NCBI RefSeq assembly: GCF_007754155.1
Contig: NZ_CP037423.1
Span: 9,792,938-9,856,937 of the forward strand
Origin: Stieleria neptunia
GTDB taxonomy: Bacteria > Planctomycetota > Planctomycetia > Pirellulales > Pirellulaceae
DNA: 64,000 bases
Direction of reading: 5' to 3'
A model generated the notes under the pieces. It had not been told where the DNA came from and did not search any database. It was given only the letters and a program-made list of their open reading frames with translations. Both the position numbers and the translations under genes were made by a program. This document shows positions 1 through 9,677 of the stretch, piece after piece (position 1 is the first letter of the stretch; each line of letters opens with the position of its first letter).

Positions 1-2
1 AC

Positions 3-902
3 GTTCCACCGGGGACCCTGGTGATCGACGCCGAGCAGGGGTATGTCATCAAGGACCTGAAACACCACGGCGATTCCTTCGTCGTCGCACGCGGCGGCAA
101 GGGCGGCAAGGGGAATGCCCATTTCAAAAGCAGCACCAATCAGGCGCCGCGTGAATTCCAGCGTGGCGAGGAGGGTGAAGTCCGCACCGTCATTCTGGAA
201 CTGCGCTCGATCGCCGATGTCGGGCTGATCGGCAAACCCAACGCCGGAAAAAGCACGCTGCTGAGCCGGATCACAAGCGCCCGCCCCGAAATCGCCGACT
301 ACCCGTTCACCACCAAGCATCCCAATTTGGGCATCGTCGACCTTGATGAAGGACGCTCCTTTGTCTTGGCGGACATCCCGGGGTTGATCGAAGGCGCCAG
401 CGACGGCCTGGGGCTGGGCCACGAGTTCCTCAAGCACATCGAACGCGCCGGATTGCTGGTCCACCTGGTCGAACCCGCACCGACCGACCAGTCCGACCCG
501 CTGGACAACTATCGGGCCATCCGCTCGGAATTGACGCATTACGATCAGGCGCTCGGCGAGCGCGACGAGATCTTGGCCGTCACCAAGAGCGAGCTGCCGC
601 AGGCCACCGAGGTCGCCGAGCAACTGCGCGAAGAAACCGGCCGGCCCGTGCTGCTGATCAGTGCCATCACCGGAGCCGGTTTGACGGAGTTGACCGAAGC
701 GGTGATGACACGGGTCCAGCAGCGCCGCAAGGCACTGTTGGACGCCGGAGAGGACATTCCGGTGTTGCGTGAGTCCCAGCAAGCGCCCGAAAAACGGAAG
801 GTACCGCCACACCTGCGGGGCGCGACCGCACAGCTTTCCGATGAGCACCAAGCCAAGGACTTTGACCCCGTCGTCGACTCCTCCGCCGAGGACGCGCCGT
901 GA
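3..902 (+). CDS. obg: GTPase Obg/CgtA, 5' end cut off by window edge
   Basis: Obg-family GTPase involved in late 50S ribosome assembly and stress signalling; cytoplasmic. The frame is open from the window edge (it reads VPPGTL before the first GTG at 21), so the true start lies upstream and most of the N-terminal glycine-rich Obg fold is missing. Visible are the end of the Obg fold ([11 protein letters not shown], then TNQAPREF), the P-loop GKPNAGKST, the switch segment [11 protein letters not shown] and the G3 motif DIPGLIEGA. The usual NKxD base-recognition motif appears as VTKSEL, a diverged form. The stop overlaps the next start (GTGA), so the gene is probably co-transcribed with coaX. 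Family assignment is secure. Confidence 0.95.
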   Translation, partial: VPPGTLVIDAEQGYVIKDLKHHGDSFVVARGGKGGKGNAHFKSSTNQAPREFQRGEEGEVRTVILELRSIADVGLIGKPNAGKSTLLSRITSARPEIADYPFTTKHPNLGIVDLDEGRSFVLADIPGLIEGASDGLGLGHEFLKHIERAGLLVHLVEPAPTDQSDPLDNYRAIRSELTHYDQALGERDEILAVTKSELPQATEVAEQLREETGRPVLLISAITGAGLTELTEAVMTRVQQRRKALLDAGEDIPVLRESQQAPEKRKVPPHLRGATAQLSDEHQAKDFDPVVDSSAEDAP

Positions 903-1813
903 CGCCGGCTGAGACGATTGCTGCGATCGATGTCGGCAACTCGGCGATCAAGGTCGCGCTGGCCAACACATCCGACCTGCTCGCCGGCGCTGTGAATTCC
1001 AGTGCCCCCGACGGCTCCATCTGCTACCAGACGTTTCCACTGGACCAGCCGCAGTGGGACCAACAGGTCTGTCACTGGGTGCAGCAGCAAACCGGCCGGT
1101 CGGAGGTTTCGTGGTGGGTGTCGACGGTCAACCACGCCGCCAGCCGTCCCCTTCGCGATGCCGTGTGCGATTGCTGGGAATCGCGTCGGTCCATGTCTGG
1201 TCCTCCGCGGCAAGTGGATTGGCGTCACCTGTCGTCACACGATGTCCCGCTGCAAATCCGAGTCGACGCGCCGGAGAAAGTCGGGATCGATCGTCTGCTC
1301 AGTGCCTATGCCGCCTCCAACCGCTTCGACCCGCCGCTGGTCGTCGTCGACGCCGGTTCGGCCGTGACGGTCGACTGCGTCCGCCGCTCTCCCGACGCTC
1401 CACCGGTGTTCGCCGGGGGGGCGATTCTGCCGGGAATCCGGTTGCAACATGCCGCCCTGGTGACGGGGACCGAGGGGCTTCAGCAAGCGACGCTGGAAAC
1501 CGTCCCCGACGGGGGTCGGGCGATGGCACCGGCAACCAATACCCGGCAAGCGATTCGATTGGGCGTGCTGGCGGCCGTCGTCGGCGGCGTCGAACGACTG
1601 GCAAGGGAGTACGCCGAATCACCCCAAACATCCGATGCACGCGAAAACGGTGACGCGGACGGGGCGTTCCGGATCGTGCTCAGCGGCGGGGACGCGGTGA
1701 CGCTCTCGCCCTACTTGCGAGCCCCACACGAACGCGTCCCCCATTTAGTCTGCCTGGGGATTTTGGATCTGGCAATTCGGCAATGCCAGCTTGCCCCGAG
1801 CGGGCTAAAATAG
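899..1813 (+). CDS. coaX: Type III pantothenate kinase
   Basis: Phosphorylates pantothenate, the first step of coenzyme A synthesis. It has the ASKHA-fold signatures of CoaX: the N-terminal phosphate loop [15 protein letters not shown], then [25 protein letters not shown] and the [10 protein letters not shown] segment. The GTG start at 899 overlaps the obg stop by four bases, which suggests translational coupling. At 304 residues it is somewhat longer than common CoaX proteins, and the extra length appears to lie in variable loops. The assignment rests on these motifs; only enzyme activity is inferred. Confidence 0.93.
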   Translation: MTPAETIAAIDVGNSAIKVALANTSDLLAGAVNSSAPDGSICYQTFPLDQPQWDQQVCHWVQQQTGRSEVSWWVSTVNHAASRPLRDAVCDCWESRRSMSGPPRQVDWRHLSSHDVPLQIRVDAPEKVGIDRLLSAYAASNRFDPPLVVVDAGSAVTVDCVRRSPDAPPVFAGGAILPGIRLQHAALVTGTEGLQQATLETVPDGGRAMAPATNTRQAIRLGVLAAVVGGVERLAREYAESPQTSDARENGDADGAFRIVLSGGDAVTLSPYLRAPHERVPHLVCLGILDLAIRQCQLAPSGLK

Positions 1814-1851
1814 TCTGCCGACACGCCCGATCCCCCCTCGCCCCCAAAGAA

Positions 1852-3495
1852 ATGTCCGCATCGAAACTCTCCGACCTGTTGCCGATTCAAACGTCGGCCG
1901 GCAAACCCAACGCCTACCAAGTGTTCGGTTTGAAAAACGGAGAACCGGACGCGGAGAAGATCACCGCGGCGATGCAACGCGTCTACGAGGGATTGAAGGA
2001 GTCAAAGCCCACCGCCGATCCGCTCGTCTGGAAACAGGCCGCTAAACTCGCCGAAGCGGCGCGAAAACAGCTGGAAGATCCGCAGAAACGTCGTGCCCTG
2101 GACGCCAGCCTGGGTGTGGCGGTCGACACGGCAGCGAAGCCTTCACCCGACACCGCCTTTGGCACTGCCCCAGGCACTGGTGCTCAGCCGGACGATCCCT
2201 TGGCGTCGTTGTTGCCCAGCTCAAAGCCCCTTCCGACCTCCGCGCCCGGATCTCCGACCGACGGGGCGCCGACCACGCGTGCCGCCGCCGTGCTGGGGGT
2301 TCCACCCGGCTTGGCGACGCCGGGAACCGATCGCAGCGGCAACGCGCCCTCAGCACCCGTCTCAGCGTTGGGGACACCACCGCTGGGGACTCCATCCGCT
2401 GCCAGCGATCACGCCGCCGGTCAAACGTCCAATCAGGTGAACGGCGCGGAGGCACCAATCCAATGGACGCCACCGAAACCCAAAAAGAAACGACGTCGCA
2501 AGAAGACCGGACTGTTTCTGTTCGCCGTGTTTGTGTTGGTGATGTTGGGAGCCATCGTCGGCCTGTTGCAATTCCTGACCCAGGGTGGACAGATCGCGTT
2601 GCGTCCGGACGGTCTGCCCGCAGACGACGGCATCGTGGTCGCCGAGCCGATGCCGGAACCGGGTCGACCGCGACCCGCCGCGGCCGATCGCGATGGCGTG
2701 CTCGGCAACGTGGCCGCCAGCGGGATCGCAGATTCGCTGCGCAATCCCACCAGCGTCCCGCCGACGAACCCCGATAGCGGACCGAGCAACGTCGATCCGC
2801 CAACCAGTCCGACACCAACCACTCCGACGCCAACGCCAACGAGTCCAACACCGACCAATCCGACGCCGGCAAACATGATGCCGCCGGTCGGGATGTCGAT
2901 CCCCGAGACGCCGATGACTCCGACCCCGAGTCCCGCGCCCGCGACGACTCCGGAGAGCATCGCCGCCAACCAGGCCAAGATCGAAGCGGTCCAACAGCTG
3001 ATCCGTTCGGCCGCTTGGGATCAGATGAAGCCCGCCGCCGACGCGTTGCTGAAACTTGATCTCAATGCGGATCAATCCAAGCGCGCCAGCACCCTCTACG
3101 ACATCGCCGACTTGGCCACCTTTTATCGCGGTGCGATCGGCCGTGGGTTGGCGACACTCAACACGGGAAGCACCTTCGATTATGTCGAGGGTCTGCCGGT
3201 GATCGTCGTTGAAGTCTCGCCGACGATGTTGGCGATCCAGTTCAACAAGCGAACCCGATCGTTCACCGTTGATGACATGCCGCCGCGGCTGACCGAAAAG
3301 ATCACGTCTTTCTCGCTTTCTCCCGAACGTCCCGACACGATCGCCGGTCAAGCGTTGTATCGTCTGATTCACCCCAAGTGGCGCGTCGAGTATCGTGACG
3401 ACACGTTTGCCCAGCTCGCCGCCATCGATGGCCAGCTCGAACAAGTTGACACGGCGATGCTGCAACAAGTCGCCAAAGAATTGTTTCCCGAATAG
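1852..3495 (+). CDS. Membrane protein with degenerate J-like domain and Thr/Pro-rich linker
   Basis: Function unknown. An N-terminal segment of about 70 residues (NAYQVFGLKNGEPDAEKI through LEDPQKRRALDASLG) resembles a DnaJ/CbpA J-domain in layout but has no HPD tripeptide, so it is unlikely to stimulate an Hsp70 in the usual way. A low-complexity Pro/Ala/Ser region follows, then a basic patch (KPKKKRRRKK) and one transmembrane helix near residues 220-240, then a long TPTPT-type linker and a C-terminal globular domain of about 180 residues. The ATG at 1852 is preferred to an in-frame upstream codon at 1783, which lies inside coaX. The stop abuts the next start directly (TAG then ATG). Confidence 0.75.
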   Translation: MSASKLSDLLPIQTSAGKPNAYQVFGLKNGEPDAEKITAAMQRVYEGLKESKPTADPLVWKQAAKLAEAARKQLEDPQKRRALDASLGVAVDTAAKPSPDTAFGTAPGTGAQPDDPLASLLPSSKPLPTSAPGSPTDGAPTTRAAAVLGVPPGLATPGTDRSGNAPSAPVSALGTPPLGTPSAASDHAAGQTSNQVNGAEAPIQWTPPKPKKKRRRKKTGLFLFAVFVLVMLGAIVGLLQFLTQGGQIALRPDGLPADDGIVVAEPMPEPGRPRPAAADRDGVLGNVAASGIADSLRNPTSVPPTNPDSGPSNVDPPTSPTPTTPTPTPTSPTPTNPTPANMMPPVGMSIPETPMTPTPSPAPATTPESIAANQAKIEAVQQLIRSAAWDQMKPAADALLKLDLNADQSKRASTLYDIADLATFYRGAIGRGLATLNTGSTFDYVEGLPVIVVEVSPTMLAIQFNKRTRSFTVDDMPPRLTEKITSFSLSPERPDTIAGQALYRLIHPKWRVEYRDDTFAQLAAIDGQLEQVDTAMLQQVAKELFPE

Positions 3496-4755
3496 ATGCC
3501 ACATTCGATCGAAGCTCCGCATCCCGATGGTACGATCGCTTCGGCCATCACGACGCTGGAGCAATTGATTTCGTTTCCCTCAGTCAGCGCCAAAAGCAAC
3601 GTCGACATCAACGACTGGTGCGCGGCCACGCTCGCCCGGATGGGATTCACGCTGTGGCACAGTGGTTACCGGGACGATCGCGGCGTGCGCAAGTCCAACC
3701 TGGTCGCGGTCCGCAAACCATCGGGCGTCGAGCCGCACGAGACGTCTGTCGTTCGCCACGCGGCGCCGTCGTCGCAACAGGGGCTCGCGTATTTTTGTCA
3801 TACCGATGTCGTGCCGGCCAAGAAGTGGGTCGGTGCCCCGGCTCCGCCGTTTCCTCGCACCGACGATGCCGCTGCGGGACCGTTTGATGCCGTGGTGACC
3901 GACGAACGCGTTTATGGTCGCGGCGCCTGTGACATGAAAGGTTCGCTGGCGGCGATGCTATCCGCGGTCGCGCGCGTCGATGTCGGTCAGCAAACCGCGC
4001 CGATCTGGATCGTTTGCACCGCCGACGAAGAAGTCGGATTCAACGGCGCCAAACACATGGTCGATCATTGCGACGGCTATCGTGACCTGGTCCGCGCCGA
4101 TCCCGTCGCGGTGATCGGCGAGCCGACGGAGATGAATGTCGTGTACGCGCACAAGGGGATCCAGGGGTTCACCGTCCACAGCCGTGGTCGCGCCGGTCAC
4201 AGCGCGACCAACTTTGGGACCAACGCGAACGAGGCGATGGTGCCGATGCTGGTCAAGCTGCTGGAGCTTTGCCAGCGGACGCGCGATGATGCGAGGCTGC
4301 AGGACGATCGATTCGATCCGCCGGTGCTGTCGTGGAACTTTGGCGTCAGCGATCACAGCAACGTTGTCAACATCACGCCGGAACGCAGTGACGCTTGGGT
4401 CAGTTTTCGCACGATGCCGGAGGTCGACGGTGCAGAGTTGGTTGCCGAAGCGGACGCGGCCGCGCGTCGGCTCGGTTTGACGCTGACGCCGATCGCCGGC
4501 TGCGACCCACTGTGGACCGACCCCGACAGCGAGATCGTGACGCAATTTCGATCGATCGCCGGCACTCGATCCCAAACCGTCTGTTACGCCACCGACGGCG
4601 GCGTGCTGGGAGAACTGTCGCGGCGGATCGTGATCGGACCGGGCAGCATCGCCCAGGCGCACACCGTCGACGAATGGATCGCCATCGACCAACTGCAACG
4701 CGGCATCGACTGCTACGAAAAAGCCCTGCACCACTGGTGCACCACCGTGGCGTAA
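3496..4755 (+). CDS. M20-family metallopeptidase, ArgE/DapE-type deacetylase
   Basis: Zinc-dependent amidohydrolase of the ArgE/DapE/ACY1 family; acetylornithine deacetylase (arginine synthesis) is the closest reading, but DapE-type or peptidase activity is not excluded. Metal and catalytic residues are in the usual places: HTD at 102-104, the GACDMKGS Asp near 146 and the Glu pair in TADEEVGF near 178-179, followed by GEPTEMNVVYAHKG and the lid-domain RAGHSATN. The length of 419 residues is normal. The ATG follows the upstream stop with no gap, so translation is probably coupled to the J-like membrane protein gene. Confidence 0.85.
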   Translation: MPHSIEAPHPDGTIASAITTLEQLISFPSVSAKSNVDINDWCAATLARMGFTLWHSGYRDDRGVRKSNLVAVRKPSGVEPHETSVVRHAAPSSQQGLAYFCHTDVVPAKKWVGAPAPPFPRTDDAAAGPFDAVVTDERVYGRGACDMKGSLAAMLSAVARVDVGQQTAPIWIVCTADEEVGFNGAKHMVDHCDGYRDLVRADPVAVIGEPTEMNVVYAHKGIQGFTVHSRGRAGHSATNFGTNANEAMVPMLVKLLELCQRTRDDARLQDDRFDPPVLSWNFGVSDHSNVVNITPERSDAWVSFRTMPEVDGAELVAEADAAARRLGLTLTPIAGCDPLWTDPDSEIVTQFRSIAGTRSQTVCYATDGGVLGELSRRIVIGPGSIAQAHTVDEWIAIDQLQRGIDCYEKALHHWCTTVA

Positions 4756-5167
4756 GCTTCCAGCTTGCGATCCCGACGACGTCTCGTCGTAATGGACCGT
4801 CTAGCGGTAAACGTCATGCGCCGGTCATCCGTCTGATTGGATCGCGGAGTCAAACCGGCGCGTTGCAGTGCGACGCTGGAAGCGTCAGCCTGAAGACAGC
4901 CCCGAGTGCCCGATTTAAATGAACCCACGGATGGCAGAGCGAACCCACGGATGAAAAGCAGCCTGGGATCCGTGGGTACGCACTGCCATCCGTGGGTGTG
5001 ATCCATTGCTGTGGTACCGGAGATCGTCTGTTCGATCGATCCAGGGAAGCCGATTGCCAGACGGTCCATGGCTCTCTCGCATGACATCTACCGATAGACG
5101 CTGCAGTAACGCATGCGTTGCTTGCCAGACGTCACCCGAAGCGTGACCCTATCGGCAAGCTGGAAGC
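4756..5167. repeat. Intergenic region with REP-like palindromes
   Basis: No gene is seen. At its left edge is a copy of a recurring motif, GTAAGCTTCCAGCTTGC, and at its right edge (about 5155-5176) the same motif occurs inverted. Between about 4921 and 5005 CCCACGGATGGCAG is matched by the inverted CTGCCATCCGTGGG, so this part can fold as a long hairpin. The same AAGCTTCCAGCTTG motif recurs near 16900 and 24720. Confidence 0.6.
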
Positions 5168-5431
5168 TTACCCCACTTCTTGCCGTTCCAACTCGATCGC
5201 GGCGTCGGCGATCAGGGTGGGGATCCCGCCGCGGACGGGATACAGACGCGCACCATCTGCGGTGGTAAGACCTTGGTCCAGTGCACTTTCGACCAGCTGG
5301 TCGGAGGCATCGCGGACCAATCCCTGGGCAATTTTTTCGTTCAACGCGACGATCAACGCGGCGGGCGAAATCTGCAGCGTTTGCCCCGAAATCGGGCACT
5401 GAACCAGGCGGAGGAGCTTTTCATCGAGCAT
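5168..5431 (-). CDS. Trm112 / UPF0434 family small protein
   Basis: An 87-residue protein beginning MLDEKLLRLVQCPISG and ending in the family-typical RGGIPTLIADAA followed by an acidic tail. Trm112-like proteins are small zinc-ribbon partners or activators of methyltransferases in other organisms; the bacterial role is unclear. The usual CPxCxG knuckle is reduced here to CPISG, so zinc binding is doubtful. The start at 5431 is chosen because family members begin with this MLDxKLLxLLxCP pattern; longer upstream reading is not needed. Confidence 0.8.
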   Translation of the reverse strand: MLDEKLLRLVQCPISGQTLQISPAALIVALNEKIAQGLVRDASDQLVESALDQGLTTADGARLYPVRGGIPTLIADAAIELERQEVG

Positions 5432-5597
5432 CTTTTTTTGTTCCGGCGAAGGTATTGTTTCGAGTTGGCACGGATCCGAACCGATTTTGGAAAGGTGGCG
5501 ATCGAGTGGCACGGAAGCCTTTCAGTCGCCGGCCCTTTCTCATCAGATTGAACCATTCACGCCGAGCATGGAATGTCTTGGGCGGGGAGGAACGAGC

Positions 5598-6380
5598 ATG
5601 AACGTCCGGAAAACGGAATTGTTACGCAAGACAGCAGCCACCTTGTTCGTCGCGGCGGGCTCGATGGCCCTGTCCGGCGGGGCTGGAGCCCAGGCCCCGT
5701 CCGGTGAATTGCAGAGGGACCCGGTGACCGGCGACATCTATCGTACCGTGACGCAACGGATCACGCGTCCGGTGGTCGAGGACCGCGTCGAACGCCAGGA
5801 AACCGTCGTGCACCGTCCGGAAACCGTCACCGAAATCCGCCCGGAAGTCCGCACCAGCTATTCGCCGGTGACGCAGATGAAATGGATGCCCTACGTCGAA
5901 GGCCGCTGGAACCCCTTCCGGCAACCCACCGTCGCCTATCGGCAAGTCCCCGAGACCCGCTGGGAAGCCCGCAGCGAAGTCGTCAACCGCGCGACGACGC
6001 AAACGCGTTGGGTGGCCGAAAGGCGGACCGTTGACGTGCCCAAACGGACCGTCCGCTACGAAACCACCGAACAAAGGGGACTGGAACTGGTCGCCCGCGC
6101 AATGCCGCAACCGACGATCGGATCCAACGTCGCCCCGGAAATCGCCGCACGACTGCAGCCGATTTCCACGGCAACCGACGGGACCTATGCCACCCAGCCC
6201 GTCACGGCGATCGCGTCCAACACCGTCGGCCGCTCCACCAGCGAACCCCCGCTCCGCAGCTCCACCCAGTCCGGCATGCGAACCAACGTGCTGCAACCGG
6301 ACAACGGGCTCGGCACCCCGATCCCGACCACCGCGGGTTCGGTGATCGCCACCGTGCCGTCGTTCTCGGTTTACCGCTAA
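5598..6380 (+). CDS. Secreted protein with Val/Thr/Arg-rich repeated motifs
   Basis: A 260-residue protein with a signal peptide (MNVRKTELLRKTAATLF, then a small-residue stretch ending in AGAQA). The mature part has a charged, beta-like region with recurring segments such as RPVVEDRVERQETVVHRPET and YRQVPETRWEARSEV, then a low-complexity Thr/Ser/Pro tail. A strong ribosome binding site (GGGGAGGAACGAGC) precedes the ATG. No enzyme motif is recognised; the composition suggests an envelope-associated or structural role, which is inference. Confidence 0.75.
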   Translation: MNVRKTELLRKTAATLFVAAGSMALSGGAGAQAPSGELQRDPVTGDIYRTVTQRITRPVVEDRVERQETVVHRPETVTEIRPEVRTSYSPVTQMKWMPYVEGRWNPFRQPTVAYRQVPETRWEARSEVVNRATTQTRWVAERRTVDVPKRTVRYETTEQRGLELVARAMPQPTIGSNVAPEIAARLQPISTATDGTYATQPVTAIASNTVGRSTSEPPLRSSTQSGMRTNVLQPDNGLGTPIPTTAGSVIATVPSFSVYR

Positions 6381-6412
6381 CAAGACCATTCGGCAAGCGA
6401 CTTTGGGGTCGC

Positions 6413-7351
6413 TTACCCCTGCGGTACATGGCTGGGGACGACCAGCACCGGATGGGGACTGCGGCGAATCCGGTCTTGAGCGAATCCCTGGCCGAATCGA
6501 TCGTCCACTTCCAGCGGCAAGATCAGCAGCGTTTTGTCCCGGTTTTGCAACGGATTGGGCGGCGCGACCTCGCCGGCGAGCGGTCGCAAGTGATAGCTGC
6601 GTCCGAACTCGGTCGCCGTCTTCGCCATCGCCCCGTGGATCGAGTGGTGCGTCTTGGTCAACGCGTCGGAAAACGATTCGGGGTCCAGCGTCGCGCCGTC
6701 GGAAAGGGCTTCGACGATCGATTTAATATTCTCGTACTGTTCTTTCTCGACGACCAGGTCCAGCGTCACCGTCGCATCGTCGGCTGACAGTCCGAACGCC
6801 CACGCGGCGGCTTTTAATTCCACGTCGCATTCAGCGCCGACGACGACCGAAACCTGATGCACGCATTGTTCCAGCGTCTGGTCGGCGCGGCGGATGACCA
6901 GCATCGGACAGGGACAGCGCGAGAGCAACACGTCGATGACCGTGCCGGCGCTATCGGTGCCGACCTTGTCGAAATCGCGTCCAAACGGACAGGGGACAAT
7001 CACCAGGTCGACCGCGTGTGTTTGCAGTGCGGCCAGAATCATGTCGTAAGATTCTTCACCCGTCCGCTGGATCGGCCGCGCCCCCGAGACGGACTCGATC
7101 ACCGCGCTGGTGACGTCTCCGTCGGCTGATTGGCGGGCGTCCAAGACCAGCGTTTCCACGTTGAAGGTTTCGCGCAGGAACCCCGCCGCCGCGACGCCCG
7201 ATTGGTCTTGGGCGGATCCATCGAGGACCAGTAGGACGCGGGAGGGTTTGATCGGCTGCAGTGCGGGCGCATCGCCGACCTTCGATTTTTCGAACATCCG
7301 CATGGACGCGTCGACGCCGCGGTCGACTTCGTTCGGCTCCGAATCAGACAT
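6413..7351 (-). CDS. Two-domain universal-stress-protein-like protein
   Basis: A 312-residue protein with two alpha/beta halves. The first starts with PSRVLLVLDGSAQDQSG and ends in DSAGTVIDVLLSRCPCPMLV, which has the shape of a UspA nucleotide-binding domain (beta strand, then a GxxGxxxxxLL turn, then PCPxLVI). The second half ends LILPLEVDDRFGQ and PHPVLVVPS, a weaker copy. The glycine-rich ATP motif is diverged, so ATP binding is uncertain. No secretion signal; cytoplasmic. The gene stands alone. Confidence 0.65.
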   Translation of the reverse strand: MSDSEPNEVDRGVDASMRMFEKSKVGDAPALQPIKPSRVLLVLDGSAQDQSGVAAAGFLRETFNVETLVLDARQSADGDVTSAVIESVSGARPIQRTGEESYDMILAALQTHAVDLVIVPCPFGRDFDKVGTDSAGTVIDVLLSRCPCPMLVIRRADQTLEQCVHQVSVVVGAECDVELKAAAWAFGLSADDATVTLDLVVEKEQYENIKSIVEALSDGATLDPESFSDALTKTHHSIHGAMAKTATEFGRSYHLRPLAGEVAPPNPLQNRDKTLLILPLEVDDRFGQGFAQDRIRRSPHPVLVVPSHVPQG

Positions 7352-7467
7352 GAATAGTGGGTCGCGTTGTGGGAAGAAGCGAGATTGAATGGCGAGACCG
7401 TGGAATCGGTTGTAACGTACCGGTCGTTGAAACGACGAGGCGCGCCGGATTCCACGTGTGTCGGTGT

Positions 7468-7535
7468 CTAGCCTTTAGGCGATCTCGGCCCCTCGTTGCC
7501 CACTCAAAGATCGGCTAAAGCCTAGACACCAACGC
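7468..7535. repeat. REP-like imperfect palindrome
   Basis: GTGTCTAGCCTTTAGGCGATC and an inverted partner (GATCGGCTAAAGCCTAGACAC) face each other around about 25 bases. The hairpin sits between two genes on the minus strand (upstream of the stress-protein-like gene at 6413-7351 and downstream of the gene at 7629-8654). It could act as a transcription attenuator or be a dispersed REP element. No other gene is seen between 7352 and 7628. Confidence 0.5.
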
Positions 7536-7628
7536 GCTGTTGAAATACCCGACGCTGGCGTTTGGCTCACTCGGTACTGCCCAGATTCTATCGCGATTCC
7601 CGTTTCGATGTAGCGCGACACCGCGCCG

Positions 7629-8654
7629 TCAGGACCCTCCCTGACCAAGTTCCAACAATTCGCGTGCCGCATCGCTGTATCCGAGCACGGCGACACGCAC
7701 TTGCATCGGCAACGACCGAATCTGCTGATCGGTGTAGGGGTTGATCCGGTTGCTGGTGACACCGTGATACCACTGCGAGGGCGTGGTCTGGTCGGTGGAG
7801 GATGGGACGACGCGGCGCCAGAGTTGTGTGATCGCATTGGAACCGGACTTCGGGTGCTGTCGCGCGAATGTCGCGAGCTTGCGATCCAGATTGGCAAGCC
7901 GCAGCGCGATCGTGGCCGCCTCGGCATCGCCTTGCTGATGAACGGCGACGACAAAGTCTTGCTTCGCCACGGCGCGAAGCTTTGTCGACCCGAACAAAGA
8001 TCGATCGACGCCGTGTGCGGTGACGTTTAGATCCAACAGTCCGCCACGCCAGGATTCGGGCACCGCGAATGAAATCTGAAATCGTTTCTCCCCTTCGAGC
8101 ACCTGCTGGGCGGTCCAGCGGAATTTGAAGTACACGCCGCGTCCGCGATCGGTGGTGCCCGATGCGATCACCGCTTGCAACGGCGCTTGACGTTGGAACT
8201 GTGTCTGATCGGATCGTTTGCGCGAATCGTCGGCGCCGAAATGTCCGGCACCGACGTGCGGCACGGCGCCGTCGACGCTCAGACCAAACGCATCGGACAG
8301 CTCGTCCTTGGTGGTCACCGAGATCGGGCCGGCGAAATCCGATTGCAACTCCGTCTTGGGTGAGAAATCGATCACGGGCAAGCGGTCACGCAAGCTGCAG
8401 TGAACCAGCAGATGGTCGATCGGCGGTGCGTCGTCTGGCGAAACATCGATCCGCCCCCCGATCAACGAGGACAACACCAACTCGACCGAAACTTCACGCG
8501 GCTGTCCGGGCAGGGACGAGTCCAGCGCGGTGGCAACGGCCGGCATGTCGAACTGGATTTTGGGGGCCTCTGCCGCAGCGTCGACCGCAACCAGGCTATG
8601 CGACGTGATCAGTAAACCCGCCGTGACAACGCATCGTTTGATGAAAGCATCCAT
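7629..8654 (-). CDS. Secreted protein of unknown function
   Basis: A 341-residue protein with an N-terminal signal peptide (MDAFIKRCVVTAGLLITSHS, cleavage probably after DAAAEA). The mature sequence is mixed alpha/beta without recognised motifs. A long middle region (residues about 60-230) has beta-sandwich-like alternation and the C-terminal third is helical (ALRLANLDRKLATFARQH). Planctomycete-typical in composition, but the family is not identified. Confidence 0.7.
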   Translation of the reverse strand: MDAFIKRCVVTAGLLITSHSLVAVDAAAEAPKIQFDMPAVATALDSSLPGQPREVSVELVLSSLIGGRIDVSPDDAPPIDHLLVHCSLRDRLPVIDFSPKTELQSDFAGPISVTTKDELSDAFGLSVDGAVPHVGAGHFGADDSRKRSDQTQFQRQAPLQAVIASGTTDRGRGVYFKFRWTAQQVLEGEKRFQISFAVPESWRGGLLDLNVTAHGVDRSLFGSTKLRAVAKQDFVVAVHQQGDAEAATIALRLANLDRKLATFARQHPKSGSNAITQLWRRVVPSSTDQTTPSQWYHGVTSNRINPYTDQQIRSLPMQVRVAVLGYSDAARELLELGQGGS

Positions 8655-9094
8655 TTGAGAAATCTCCCGTGATCGTCTGTTGCGTCATCGGAATCATTCC
8701 GTCGTGACCAAGAATCGGTTCCACCGATTCAACCTGTGCTTGACCGCTCAAGATGCAAGACTTGAAGTCACCCTCCCTTTTTAGGGAGGGTCGGACGCGA
8801 GGGACGAGCGGCCGGGGAGGGTTCGTTGTGGCTCGAAATCACTCCGTCACAACCAATCGACCTCCCCTCGCTTCGCTCGACCCTCCTGCCAGGAGGGTGA
8901 CGTCAAAACGGCACGTCCTCCGTCGATCCTCCCGGGCCTCCGCTACAGGCAACCATATCGCCACGCCTTACCGTGACAACGGAGATTCACCAGCGGCGAT
9001 GTGACTTCACGGCACGGCCTCCGTGGCCATTCCCTGTCGTGAAACATCGCCTTTAATCGTTCACCCCGGCCGACTGCGGCGTGAAACAATTCGA
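8655..9094. repeat. Intergenic region with inverted repeats
   Basis: No gene is supported. GTCACCCTCCCTTTTTAGGG near 8768 is an inverted match to CCTGCCAGGAGGGTGAC near 8886-8904, so about 135 bases could form a long hairpin. A close relative of this GTCACCCTCCC palindrome occurs near 34522. The rest is unremarkable. Confidence 0.5.
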
Positions 9095-9676
9095 TCAGCT
9101 GTGCATCCGCGCCAGCGGGCTGCCCTTGGCGATGATCGCCGTTTCCTGCTCGGACAGTTGGTCGAGTCGCTCGAGGACTTCGGCGCGTGGCGCGAATTGT
9201 TCGGCCAACTTGACGTAGGTCGTGTGATGGCGGGCTTCGGATTCGAACAGCCCGGCATAGAAATCGGCCAGTTCGCTGTCGCGTGGGCGAACGTGATCGG
9301 CCAGCAATCGAAACCGTTCACAGCTGCGGGCTTCGATCAGCGACGCGATCAGCAAGCGGTCGACGCCGCGCTCGGGCTCGCGCTGCCGCGTCAGCGCGTT
9401 GAGTTCGCGTCCGTAGTGACCGCTGGCGAGTCGTTTGAAGGTGATGCCGCGGCGATCGAGCACCTCCATCACCATGTGAAAGTGTTCCAGTTCCTCCTGG
9501 ATGATCCGCGTCATCTCGACACACAGCGGCCGATTGTCGGTGTAGGAGTTCATCAGGTTCATCGCCGTCGAAGCCGCCTTGCGCTCGCAATGGGCGTGAT
9601 CGATCAAGATCTCGGGCAGGTTTTCGTCGACTTGCTGAAGCCAACGTTGCGTCGATTCGGATTGGAGGTGAAGCAT
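9095..9676 (-). CDS. miaE: tRNA-(ms2io6A)-hydroxylase
   Basis: Di-iron monooxygenase that hydroxylates the isopentenyl group of 2-methylthio-N6-isopentenyladenosine-37 in tRNA. The family markers are the iron-ligand helices DHAHCERKAASTAMNLM, IIQEELEHFHMVMEVLDRRG, LIEARSCERF and ESEARHHTTY. The length of 193 residues matches MiaE. The ATG at 9676 starts one base after the ftsY stop, so the two are one transcript. A longer reading to 9757 would run into ftsY coding sequence and is not used. Confidence 0.92.
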   Translation of the reverse strand: MLHLQSESTQRWLQQVDENLPEILIDHAHCERKAASTAMNLMNSYTDNRPLCVEMTRIIQEELEHFHMVMEVLDRRGITFKRLASGHYGRELNALTRQREPERGVDRLLIASLIEARSCERFRLLADHVRPRDSELADFYAGLFESEARHHTTYVKLAEQFAPRAEVLERLDQLSEQETAIIAKGSPLARMHS

Positions 9677-9677
9677 G

